Below, piece by piece: positions 1-7,012 of a stretch of 12,823 nt of DNA. The position numbers were made by a program, and so were the translations under genes. Source of the DNA: JBBPYR01 sp038199755 (GTDB lineage Bacteria; Chloroflexota; Ktedonobacteria; Ktedonobacterales; Ktedonobacteraceae); the NCBI GenBank assembly GCA_038199755.1, contig JBBPYR010000008.1, positions 1 through 12,823 of the forward strand. Reading direction: 5' to 3'. Each line of letters begins with the position of its first letter. The stretch's first letter is position 1. Below the pieces are notes generated by a model. It saw nothing but the letters and a program-made list of their open reading frames with translations, was not told the origin of the DNA and did no database searches.

Positions 1-20
1 GCAAAGCGCATGCGCTTTGC
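1..20. repeat. 20-bp perfect palindrome downstream of the glutamine synthetase-like gene
   Basis: The first 20 bases, GCAAAGCGCATGCGCTTTGC, are a perfect palindrome (8-bp arms around CATG). It lies about 37 bases past the stop of the minus-strand gene ending at 57, so it would form a hairpin at the 3' end of that transcript. The window ends before any T tract could be seen. It could equally be the edge of a dispersed repeat. Confidence 0.5.
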
Positions 21-56
21 CCGTTCTGCCTGTCTATGCTTCACAGTAATAACATA

Positions 57-1442
57 CTAGATCAATTCGAGGTAGCGGCGGCGATCCCAGTTGGTAACAG
101 CCTTCTCATATTCGCGCACCTCCCAGCGACGTGTCGCGACAAAGTGCTCCACGAAATCGGCACCCAGATATTCTTTGGCGACCTCGCTGCGTTCCAGCAG
201 GTTCGTGGCCTCCGTCAGATTGCGTGCCAGCGCATTGATCTGGCCGCTTTCGAGGGCTTTGGCCACGGTCGCGCTTTCGTAGGCGTTCCCATCCAGGCGT
301 GCGGGCAACTCCAACTTCTGCTCAATACCATACAGGCCACTTGCCAGCATGCCCGCGAAGACAAGATAGAAATTGGCATCGGCACCCGGCACCCGATTCT
401 CGACGCGAATGGCACGCTTACCATTGTTGATGATGCGCACGGAGCAGGTGCGGTTATCCATGCCCCATGTGGTGTTCAATGGTGCCCACGTACCCTCGAT
501 GTAGCGTTTATAAGAATTGATGACCGGGGCGTACAGAGCCATAAATTCCGGCAACAGCTTGAGGATACCGGCCAGAAACTGCCGCATGGTCGTAGACATA
601 TGTCCCTCACCAGACTCGTCCCAGAAGGTGTTGCGCTCCAGGTTGCGATCCCACAGGCTCATATGTGAGTGGCCACTGCTGCCATCCTCGCTATCATTCC
701 ACTTCGCCATAAAGGTCGCGGTATAGCCAAGTTGATGGCAGATTTCCTTGACGCCCGTCTTGAAGAGCATCGTGCGGTCAGCGGCGGTGAGTACATTGCC
801 ATAATGAATGTTCATCTCATACATGCCCGGGCCATGCTCACGGTTATAGCCCTCGATCTCCACGCCGTGCGCGGTCATCATGCGTGCGATGCGCGACAAC
901 AGATGATCGTCCGCGCTGGCCTGGCTGATCGCATAGCAGTTCATGCCAGGGTTGAGCGGCGTCAGATCAGGCCCAAAGTCCTTCTCACGCAACGACATCT
1001 GGTTTTCGCGGAAGAAGCGGAACTCGAGTTCAGAGGCCGCCAAAGGCTCATAGCCCAGTGTGCGTGCCCGCTCTACCAGATTGCCGAGGATGAAGCGCGG
1101 TGCAATCGTGACGGGCTCGCCATGCTCTGTCCATAGATCGCAAATACTGGATGCGACATGATCCTCCCACGGCACCGCAGCGAAGGTGGCGAGGTCAGGT
1201 TTCATCACGATATCGGCAAAACCATGCTCCCAATTGCTGAATTTGAGGTTAGGGAGCACGTTTTCCGCGATATCCCAACCAAAGAGCACATCACACTGCG
1301 CAAAGCCATCAGTAATCGAGTCCAGAAAGAACTTTGACGCAACGCGCTTGCCACGAAATACGCCTTCTATATCGGGTGCGCCAATTTTGACAAACTCGAT
1401 CTCGTTGTCTTTGATGAATTGTTTTGCTTCACTCAGGTCCAT
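57..1442 (-). CDS. Glutamine synthetase family protein (type I fold; glutamine or gamma-glutamylamide synthetase)
   Basis: This is an ATP-dependent ligase joining an amine or ammonia to the gamma-carboxyl of glutamate in the cytoplasm. At 461 aa it has the normal length for the GS-I/PuuA family. Visible landmarks are the beta-grasp N-terminal part (residues 1-100), the metal-binding ASELEF segment (E138, E140), REHGPGMYEMN (E202, E209), SSGHSHMSL (H260), NSYKRYIEGTWAP around R313, NRTCSVRI, and ENRVPGADANFYL (R350). The motif set is complete, so it should be active. The ATG at 1442 has AAAGGA about 10 nt upstream. It is the second gene of an operon, 33 bp after an amidase of the nitrilase superfamily. 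That pairing and the PuuA-like look suggest an amine or glutamylamide substrate rather than housekeeping GlnA, but this is inference; true glutamine synthetase cannot be excluded. Confidence 0.9.
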   Translation of the reverse strand: MDLSEAKQFIKDNEIEFVKIGAPDIEGVFRGKRVASKFFLDSITDGFAQCDVLFGWDIAENVLPNLKFSNWEHGFADIVMKPDLATFAAVPWEDHVASSICDLWTEHGEPVTIAPRFILGNLVERARTLGYEPLAASELEFRFFRENQMSLREKDFGPDLTPLNPGMNCYAISQASADDHLLSRIARMMTAHGVEIEGYNREHGPGMYEMNIHYGNVLTAADRTMLFKTGVKEICHQLGYTATFMAKWNDSEDGSSGHSHMSLWDRNLERNTFWDESGEGHMSTTMRQFLAGILKLLPEFMALYAPVINSYKRYIEGTWAPLNTTWGMDNRTCSVRIINNGKRAIRVENRVPGADANFYLVFAGMLASGLYGIEQKLELPARLDGNAYESATVAKALESGQINALARNLTEATNLLERSEVAKEYLGADFVEHFVATRRWEVREYEKAVTNWDRRRYLELI

Positions 1443-1475
1443 AATGGGGACATCCTTTCTTCTCTGGCAAAATAG

Positions 1476-2297
1476 TTACAATTGGTACGCCTGGGGTTGG
1501 CGGTGCTGCAAACTGGGAATCTGTGCGCGTACCTGCTCGACGCGAGCAAGATCGATCTCGGCCATAATGACGGTTGGCAAATCCGGTGCTTGTGCCAGCA
1601 CCAGACCCCAGGGATCGACAATCAGCGAGCGACCGAAGCACTGCCGATTAGGGGGATAGCTGCCAACCTGTGCCGGTGCCACCACATAACAGGAATTTTC
1701 TATTGCCCGCGCCCGTAACAGAACCTCCCAGTGATCGCGTCCGGTGTGCAGCGTAAAGCCAGCAGGCACGAACAGAATCTGTGCCCCTTGTAAGGCTAAC
1801 GAGCGGTATAACTCAGGGAAACGCAAATCGTAGCAGACCGTTAGCCCAAAGTTGGTGCCACCAAGTTCCGCGCTGACCACCTGATTACCGGGGACAATAC
1901 GCTCCGACTCATAATGCTTCTCGCCATTGGCAAGCTGCACATCAAAAAGATGGATTTTACGATATTGGGCCACAATCTGGCCTTGTGCATCGATGAGCAC
2001 CGATGTGTTATGGAACTTGCCCGCTAGCTGGGGGTGCTTTTCGACCACACTCCCACCGTGTACGATCATCTTATGCTTGCGCGCCTGCTCCTGTAGCAGG
2101 TTAATTGCTGGTCCTGGTATGGTCTGTGCCACCTCTTCAAAGCCAGCATACGGGCCGAGATACGTCCAGTATTCCGGCAAGGCCACCACTTGCGCCCCCA
2201 TAGCGGCGGCACGCTCTAACGCTTGCGCTACCGCAGCCATATTCTCGGAGAACTGATTTCGTGAATTGAGTTGAATAACGGCCATTCGTAGTTGCAT
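1476..2297 (-). CDS. Carbon-nitrogen hydrolase (nitrilase superfamily, Nit/omega-amidase-like)
   Basis: This cytoplasmic amidase hydrolyses a C-N amide bond through a Glu-Lys-Cys triad. The triad is visible at E42 (ALPEYWTYLG), K114 (YRKIHLFDV) and C155 (GLTVCYDLRFPELYR). The later block QVGSYPPNRQCFGRSLIVDPWG, split by C220 and ending near G231, is typical of the Nit1/Nit2 branch, whose members act on deaminated glutathione or on alpha-ketoglutaramate and ketosuccinamate. The 273-aa length fits. The ATG at 2297 follows ATGAGGAAAGCATT, giving a good AGGAAA ribosome site. It is the first gene of the operon with the GS-family gene. Together the two could make and break gamma-glutamyl amides or recycle transamination by-products of glutamine; that is inference. 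The exact substrate cannot be read from sequence. Confidence 0.9.
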   Translation of the reverse strand: MQLRMAVIQLNSRNQFSENMAAVAQALERAAAMGAQVVALPEYWTYLGPYAGFEEVAQTIPGPAINLLQEQARKHKMIVHGGSVVEKHPQLAGKFHNTSVLIDAQGQIVAQYRKIHLFDVQLANGEKHYESERIVPGNQVVSAELGGTNFGLTVCYDLRFPELYRSLALQGAQILFVPAGFTLHTGRDHWEVLLRARAIENSCYVVAPAQVGSYPPNRQCFGRSLIVDPWGLVLAQAPDLPTVIMAEIDLARVEQVRAQIPSLQHRQPQAYQL

Positions 2298-2344
2298 AAT
2301 GCTTTCCTCATTTCAGCAGCGCGCAGAGGTTAACTGTTGCTTGC

Positions 2345-2374
2345 AGAGTAGCATGCAGTGATGAGTTACGTCAA
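2345..2374 (-). promoter_or_regulatory. Sigma-70-type promoter for the nitrilase/GS operon
   Basis: On the minus strand TTGACG (2374-2369; 5 of 6 to consensus) is followed after 18 bp by TACTCT (2350-2345), which is preceded by TGC to make an extended -10. Transcription would start near 2338, about 40 nt before the nitrilase ATG. The -10 hexamer alone is poor, so this is a sequence-match prediction. Confidence 0.4.
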
Positions 2375-2434
2375 GGGCGAGGCATAGGGAGGACTAATTA
2401 TGGTGATGAACAAAATAATTCAGGAATACGAGGG

Positions 2435-2655
2435 CACCAAGTTAAGCGAACGGCTCAGGTTTTCGTAGGGGCGGGGGAGGACGTGGACGAGGGGATGGGA
2501 CCCTCTGGGTCGCCCGTGGGGTGGGGCAAATGCGCCCGAAACGATGCGTTTGCCCCACCCCACGGGCGACCCAGAGGGTCCACCCCACCTCCCAGCACCT
2601 CTCCCGCCCCTACGAAAAAGGGCGAGCCTGTAGCCCATCCATTCTTAACTTGGTG
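2435..2655. mobile_element. MITE-like non-coding inverted-repeat element
   Basis: The outer ends are a perfect 12-bp inverted pair, CACCAAGTTAAG (2435-2446) and CTTAACTTGGTG (2644-2655). Inside them is a second imperfect pair containing TTTCGTAGGGGCGGG and its complement. The centre is a perfect 33-bp inverted repeat (2498-2530 with 2549-2581) around an 18-nt spacer. No transposase is encoded; open frames over this stretch are low-complexity translations of the repeat. The core recurs at the other end of the window (12555-12754), so this is a dispersed family. No clear target-site duplication was seen outside the 12-bp ends. Confidence 0.7.
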
Positions 2656-2783
2656 TGGATGGCACCCGTAAAGGGATGCTCTGGCCGACGACGATTACCG
2701 TTTTATTTCGTCAATGTGTATGATCGCCTGTGTTCGTATATGGTAGTGGCAATCCCTTGCGGTTGCCATGTACCGGGATATAG

Positions 2784-2813
2784 AGGGATGACCTACAGGC
2801 ATCCCTAATTTTT
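2784..2813 (+). terminator. Terminator-like hairpin with no obvious upstream gene
   Basis: AGGGATG (2784-2790) and CATCCCT (2800-2806) form a 7-bp stem with a 9-nt loop, followed by AATTTTT. It points along the plus strand, but the only gene upstream is on the minus strand. It may end a small RNA starting downstream of a possible -10 TATGAT (2719-2724), or insulate the following gene from the repeat element. A second small inverted pair, TGGCAA (2747-2752) and TTGCCA (2763-2768), lies just before it. Confidence 0.45.
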
Positions 2814-2849
2814 GTGTGATTACCTCTTCCAAATATGGATGCATATCAC

Positions 2850-2878
2850 TCGACAGCCTTGCGTTCCTATGCTACACT
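2850..2878 (+). promoter_or_regulatory. Promoter of the S11 carboxypeptidase gene
   Basis: TCGACA (2850-2855; 5 of 6 to TTGACA) is separated by exactly 17 bp from TACACT (2873-2878; 4 of 6 to TATAAT). Transcription would begin near 2885, leaving a ~45-nt leader with GGGAGAGG (2913-2920) as the ribosome site, 8 nt before the ATG at 2929. Confidence 0.45.
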
Positions 2879-2928
2879 AACAACAATGAACTAAGTATCA
2901 GTAGTGGGACACGGGAGAGGATGGCGCG

Positions 2929-4917
2929 ATGCGTAGAACGCCGCCCAATGGTAACGAAGACGATCAGTTAGAAGACTCACAATCCACCAATAGACCTCAG
3001 CGGCGGCGCAATCCTTCAACACGTGATAGTCGCAACCAAAATGCACAAGAAGCACAAGAGATGCTGGACACAGCCATCGATTATTATAGCGATGACCAGC
3101 CTAACAGCCCGATTAAGCGGCGAGCCTCACTGAATCTTGATAAAGCGGCACCAGCTGAGCCAACCACTGAAAAGACGCTTCCCACGTCCACCACCAAGCA
3201 TAGCACGGTGCGCCCCTCAACCACACCAATGCGTACCGAGCGCACTGGGCGCATAGAACGCTCTGAGCACCTAGAGCGACCTGCCCAAACCGGAAAAATA
3301 CCCGCGCCTCAACGAAGCGGGCAAATGGGCTCTCCGCTACCCGCCGAGCAAGCAGAAAATAGGAAACGCCGCGAGTCAAGAGAGTTCCGCGAACAACGAG
3401 AACAGCGAGAGCTTCGCGGGCCAAGAAATCCGCGTACACAGAGCGAATACGACGCGATAGCACACGAGCTTGACTATCAAGATGCCGATACTGATATGGA
3501 CCCACGGCGTAGCGCGAGAATAATGGTCTCACCGCCAGCCAAACGGCGACACACTGCGTATGAGCCGCAGCACAAACCGCCACTGGCACACTATCGCGCC
3601 CGTGGACATCACAAACCACGCACCCTGTTAAGTTTGTTACAGGACATTAGCCACAATCAGACACTCTTATTAGTTGGCTCAATCATACTCGTCGGCTTGC
3701 TTTCACTACCCATTGTCGTGAATGTACTGTGGAATGCAGCCCATCCAGCCAATAGTACCGTGATTAGCGGCGTGAATGGCCAGAGTAGCGGACAACCTGG
3801 CGTAAACGCTCCCCCCGTTGACCCACACGAAATCGTGATTGTACCACCCGTAAGCGATCATCCGGCTCCGCCCGTGTATGCGACCGCGGCCTACCTGCTG
3901 GACGCCGACACAGGCGCAACCCTCTATGCCCATAATCCCTTTTTGCATTTGCCCATGATGAGCACCACCAAGCTGATGACTGCGACCCTCGCCATCCAGC
4001 AAGGCAACCTTGATCGGCGCGTAACCATCAATGACGCCATTGCTAAAGACCTTGGCACACTCTCAGCCGATAGCTCAGTGATGGGTATTAAGAAGGGCGA
4101 AAGCTATACCCTACGTGACCTGCTCTATGGACTACTGCTGGTTTCCGGCAACGACGCCGCCATCGCGATTGCCGATACGGTCGGTGGCAGCCTGCCAAAC
4201 TTTGTGGCGCAGATGAACCAGAAGGCGTCACAACTCGGCTTGCACGATACCCATTACATGAATCCACACGGCCTGCTAGCAACCGGCCATTATTCCAGTG
4301 CGCACGATCTCGCGGTCCTGGGTCGCTATGCCATGAGTCTGCCCGATCTGCACAAGATCAGTGGCACAAGAGAAGATAACATCACCAAAAGCAACGATCA
4401 TGCCGCGCACTTTCTGATCAATGGCAACCAGTTCCTCTGGTGGTACCCCGGCGTCGATGGCGGCAAACCCGGCTTTGACAATGGCTCGAACTTTGTGCAG
4501 GTAATCTCAGAGACACGCAATGGTCATCACCTGATAGGAGTGACCATGCACACCAACGACTGGTGGACGGACATGCGCAACCTGATGAATTGGGGCTTGA
4601 ACGATTTCACCTGGGTTTCACCTTACGATGTCGATATCGCGCACCCACCTATCCCCTTTGACTACGATTGGAACTACTTCGCCAAGGATAAAAGGACCAA
4701 CACCATTCCCACCGTTGATCATGGCCGCTACTACATCTACAGCGGCTACAGCATCAACGGCCCCATCATGAGCTACTTCGACGCCAACGGTGGCCTGAAC
4801 AAGCTCGGCTACCCCACTGGTAGCCTGCTCGCAGCCAATGGCAACACCGTGAGCCAAGCCTTCGAGCACGGCGTTGTCCAATGCGATACCGTAAGCAAGA
4901 AGTGCAAGACGATATAG
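2929..4917 (+). CDS. Membrane-anchored D-alanyl-D-alanine carboxypeptidase-like protein (peptidase S11) with long cytoplasmic tail
   Basis: This penicillin-binding-protein-type serine peptidase is expected to trim the terminal D-Ala of peptidoglycan stem peptides outside the membrane. The order is: residues 1-240, hydrophilic, Arg/Glu/Pro/Ser-rich and probably disordered, with an RE-rich stretch near 144-168; one membrane segment at about 246-268; a linker; and the S11 domain from about 315 to 560. Catalytic motifs are S345-T-T-K348, S406-G-N408 and, in the third position, K513-P-G515 in place of the usual KTG. Basic residues before the membrane segment indicate an N-in/C-out topology. Residues ~610-650 (INGPIMSYFDANGG, LGYPTG, FEHGVVQ) resemble one LGFP-type repeat, a module associated with cell-wall proteins, and the tail has two cysteines (C652, C659). 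It is much longer than typical 380-450-aa PBP5-like enzymes. Start: ATG with GGGAGAGG 8 nt upstream. It lies 406 bp before murT, in a cell-wall context. Confidence 0.88.
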   Translation: MRRTPPNGNEDDQLEDSQSTNRPQRRRNPSTRDSRNQNAQEAQEMLDTAIDYYSDDQPNSPIKRRASLNLDKAAPAEPTTEKTLPTSTTKHSTVRPSTTPMRTERTGRIERSEHLERPAQTGKIPAPQRSGQMGSPLPAEQAENRKRRESREFREQREQRELRGPRNPRTQSEYDAIAHELDYQDADTDMDPRRSARIMVSPPAKRRHTAYEPQHKPPLAHYRARGHHKPRTLLSLLQDISHNQTLLLVGSIILVGLLSLPIVVNVLWNAAHPANSTVISGVNGQSSGQPGVNAPPVDPHEIVIVPPVSDHPAPPVYATAAYLLDADTGATLYAHNPFLHLPMMSTTKLMTATLAIQQGNLDRRVTINDAIAKDLGTLSADSSVMGIKKGESYTLRDLLYGLLLVSGNDAAIAIADTVGGSLPNFVAQMNQKASQLGLHDTHYMNPHGLLATGHYSSAHDLAVLGRYAMSLPDLHKISGTREDNITKSNDHAAHFLINGNQFLWWYPGVDGGKPGFDNGSNFVQVISETRNGHHLIGVTMHTNDWWTDMRNLMNWGLNDFTWVSPYDVDIAHPPIPFDYDWNYFAKDKRTNTIPTVDHGRYYIYSGYSINGPIMSYFDANGGLNKLGYPTGSLLAANGNTVSQAFEHGVVQCDTVSKKCKTI

Positions 4918-4937
4918 GACCCCTTATGAGCACGACG

Positions 4938-5061
4938 ACGATGGTACAACAAAGTCCGTAGGGACCAGCTTCAGCGCGTCCTACGCTCAATTCATTGAGC
5001 GAAATCGGGCCGAATCTCGCCTGATAAATCAGGCTGAGGACGCGCTGAAGCTGGTCCCTAC
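4938..5061. repeat. REP/BIME-like inverted repeat with two internal hairpins
   Basis: Perfect 25-bp arms at 4958-4982 (starting GTAGGGACCAGCTTCAG) and 5037-5061 enclose two further hairpins, CGCTCAAT/ATTGAGCG (4984-5001) and GCCTGA/TCAGGC (5019-5034). A 14-bp leader, ACGATGGTACAACA (4938-4951), is found again at 5127-5140. There is no coding potential. It sits just after the carboxypeptidase stop, where it could fold in the mRNA 3' end, but no T tract follows, so I call it a dispersed repeat rather than a terminator. A related left arm, TCCGTAGGGACC, recurs at 5113 and 12498. Confidence 0.65.
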
Positions 5062-5112
5062 AGCATTGCACGCTTCTATTACCGGATTAATTTGTCAAAG
5101 AGCATAGACTGG

Positions 5113-5140
5113 TCCGTAGGGACCTTACGATGGTACAACA
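5113..5140. repeat. Partial copy of the 4938-5061 repeat
   Basis: TCCGTAGGGACC (5113-5124) and ACGATGGTACAACA (5127-5140) both match pieces of the preceding repeat, but in the opposite order. This implies a rearranged or truncated second copy. The rest of the intergenic stretch to murT is AT-rich and holds TATATA (5198) and TATAAA (5239) boxes without a convincing -35, plus a small inverted pair GGATGT/ACATCC (5209-5229). Confidence 0.5.
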
Positions 5141-5284
5141 GGGCTAGACAGGGCGGCAAAAGTACCCTATACTGCAAGCAACTTTTATGCACACTGTTAT
5201 ATAAGTAGGGATGTTCAGCGTGGACATCCAAACACAACTATAAAAATATTTAGGATGCTCCCAAAAGGCTGACGCGAGGGTTTA

Positions 5285-5316
5285 GGCTGCCCAAGAGGGA
5301 CATCACTACGATGAGG
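5285..5316 (+). promoter_or_regulatory. murT leader element, repeated upstream of gatD
   Basis: This 32-nt stretch contains TGCCCA, GAGGGACATC, CTAC and the Shine-Dalgarno TGAGG, and ends 7 nt before the murT ATG. The same string, with three substitutions and a 2-nt gap, occurs at 11562-11591 upstream of gatD (27 of 30 aligned bases identical). CCC and GGG can pair around an AAGA loop (ACGA in the other copy), so a small RNA hairpin is possible. The function is unknown; regulatory use is inference. Confidence 0.55.
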
Positions 5317-5323
5317 TCTTTAT

Positions 5324-6844
5324 ATGGCAACAGAACCAGAACAAATAGAACCAGAACAAAAACCGGATACACCAGTTGTGGCGGCTGAAGTTGAAACGCA
5401 GACAACACCCACACCTGTACTCGTGCCCTACGCGGCACCGACGGGACTAGGACGGGCACGCCTCGCATTAGCGGTCTCGGCTGGCAAGCTAGCGGGTGCG
5501 TCGGGCCGCTTCTTCCGCATCGGCGGTGGCACCAGTCTCCCTGGCATGATTGCGCGGCGCATCGATCCCAACGTGCTGAAATCTATCGTGGGTGCGAGCA
5601 AGGCGAAGAAGATTGTGATTACGGGTAGCAACGGCAAAACCACCACTGCCCGCATGACCGCCGCCATCGCCGACTCTAGTGGCAAACGCGTCTCACAGAA
5701 CCGCACAGGCTCGAACCTGTTGCAGGGTGTCACCTCCGTCGCGGTCAACTTCGCAGACCTCTTTGGTCGCCTCGATAGTGACGTGCTGCTGTTCGAGATC
5801 GACGAGGGCACATTAGCGCATGCCGTACCAGAAATTCAGCCCGATGTCGTGGTTGTCACCAACATCTTTCGTGACCAGCTTGATCGCTACGGCGAACTCT
5901 ACTCTGTTGCCCGGGCCTTGGATACCATGCTAGAGAGCCTGCCAGAGACAGCCACCATTCTACTCAACGGCAATGATCCGCAGGTAGCCAACTTCGGCCA
6001 GAATGCTAGAGCCAAGCGCATCTTCTTTGGCCTGGAAACCACCGAGGTGGGCACGCCCGTTCCCGAACAGTCGGCGGACATTATTCGCTGCATTCACTGC
6101 AATGAAGACCTGCTCTATGAAGTTGCCTATATGTCGCACCTGGGCATTTATCGCTGCCCCAACTGCGGCTACACGCTACCGAAGCTGGATATCGCGGCCA
6201 CGTCGGTCAAGCTGGCCAGCGACGGTGCTAGCCCCACGCACGTCACGCTGCGCACACCACAGGGCATGCTAGAGCTGGATGTTCCCCTGCCCGGCCTGCA
6301 TAACGTCTATAACATGGAGGCGGCACTTGGGGCGGCGATGGCGGCAGGCTTTGAACTCGACAAGGTGCAGAACGCCTTGAACGGCCTACGACCCGCCTTT
6401 GGGCGCCTGGAAAAGATACAGGCAGGAGACAAAACCGTCTACTTGACCTTTGTCAAAAATCCTACCTCGTTCAATCTCATGCTGCGTTTAATCGCGCAAC
6501 ATCCCGGCCAGAAGCACTTTTTGCTGGCGGTCAGCAATACAGTGGTCGATGGCGAAGATTTCGCCTGGCTCTGGGACGTAGACATAGAAGAGGTCGCCGC
6601 CACTATCGCCGACGCCGTTTGTTCGGGCAACAAGGCCGAAGAGCTTGCCATGCGCCTGAAATACGCCGAGGTGTCAACAGATATCATCAGCGTGGTACAT
6701 GAACGCGAGGCAGCCCTTGATGCCGCCCTAAACCACGTCGAGCCCGGCGGCACCCTCTACATCTTATGTGGCTACACACCCACCCACGAGTTCCGCCGCA
6801 TCATGCAAAAACGCGGCTGGGTCAAGCATTTCTGGGAGGAATAA
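5324..6844 (+). CDS. murT: Lipid II isoglutaminyl synthase, MurT subunit (Mur ligase family)
   Basis: MurT is the ligase half of the cytoplasmic MurT-GatD complex. It activates the alpha-carboxyl of D-glutamate in the lipid II stem with ATP and receives ammonia from GatD, giving D-isoglutamine. The 506-aa protein shows an Ala/Pro-rich start (1-45), the Mur ligase P-loop TGSNGKTTT (100-108), the central VVVTNIFRDQLDRYGE block (~176-191), a Cys4 zinc ribbon (C256, C259, C278, C281) that is a MurT hallmark, HNVYNMEAAL (326-335), and the C-terminal DUF1727-type domain (~370-500). The latter has the DGEDFAWLWDVDIEE segment (409-423), the region expected to supply the Asp that completes the GatD triad. 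The start is ATG with TGAGG 7 nt upstream. A terminator follows. Its partner gatD is not adjacent but about 4.8 kb downstream, beyond an AT-rich insert. Confidence 0.95.
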   Translation: MATEPEQIEPEQKPDTPVVAAEVETQTTPTPVLVPYAAPTGLGRARLALAVSAGKLAGASGRFFRIGGGTSLPGMIARRIDPNVLKSIVGASKAKKIVITGSNGKTTTARMTAAIADSSGKRVSQNRTGSNLLQGVTSVAVNFADLFGRLDSDVLLFEIDEGTLAHAVPEIQPDVVVVTNIFRDQLDRYGELYSVARALDTMLESLPETATILLNGNDPQVANFGQNARAKRIFFGLETTEVGTPVPEQSADIIRCIHCNEDLLYEVAYMSHLGIYRCPNCGYTLPKLDIAATSVKLASDGASPTHVTLRTPQGMLELDVPLPGLHNVYNMEAALGAAMAAGFELDKVQNALNGLRPAFGRLEKIQAGDKTVYLTFVKNPTSFNLMLRLIAQHPGQKHFLLAVSNTVVDGEDFAWLWDVDIEEVAATIADAVCSGNKAEELAMRLKYAEVSTDIISVVHEREAALDAALNHVEPGGTLYILCGYTPTHEFRRIMQKRGWVKHFWEE

Positions 6845-6884
6845 GACGGTCGAGTTTTTCGCGTTTTTGGCTTCACTTGGCACA

Positions 6885-6926
6885 CTTCCTCAATTGGCTT
6901 CTCTGGTTGATTGAGGAAGCATTTTT
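6885..6926 (+). terminator. Intrinsic terminator after murT
   Basis: CTTCCTCAAT (6885-6894) and ATTGAGGAAG (6910-6919) form a perfect 10-bp stem with a 15-nt loop, followed by CATTTTTG. It lies 40 bp after the murT stop and should end that transcript before the convergent MBL gene. It also marks the left boundary of the AT-rich island. Confidence 0.7.
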
Positions 6927-7012
6927 GTTGACGATATTGTGTAGAATGATGATGCGTTCTTGCTTTACGGTGGCTTGGGTGAAATATTTCTTTTTGATCT
7001 AGTTGTTTGCGT

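Noticed and set aside
36..668. 210-aa plus-strand open frame opposite the glutamine synthetase-like gene, and similar long frames at 669-1136 and 1186-1659
   Set aside because: They are antisense to clear, motif-complete genes and their translations show no recognisable domain; they are codon-bias shadows.
2420..2638. Open frames across the repeat (GRPRGS, SPVGWGK translations), also at 12450-12781
   Set aside because: They are the same GC-rich palindrome read in several frames; the similar peptides come from the repeat, not from protein homology.
2656..2928. A riboswitch (for example the cyclic-di-AMP type) upstream of the carboxypeptidase
   Set aside because: The stems present do not match the conserved cores I know, and the predicted transcription start near 2885 lies after them.
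3113..3619. 168-aa minus-strand open frame inside the carboxypeptidase gene
   Set aside because: It is antisense to the low-complexity Arg-rich tail and has a compositionally odd translation with no domain.
5198..5244. murT promoter at TATATA (5198) or TATAAA (5239)
   Set aside because: Neither has a -35 hexamer at acceptable spacing; TGGACA at 5221 is only 12 bp from the second box.
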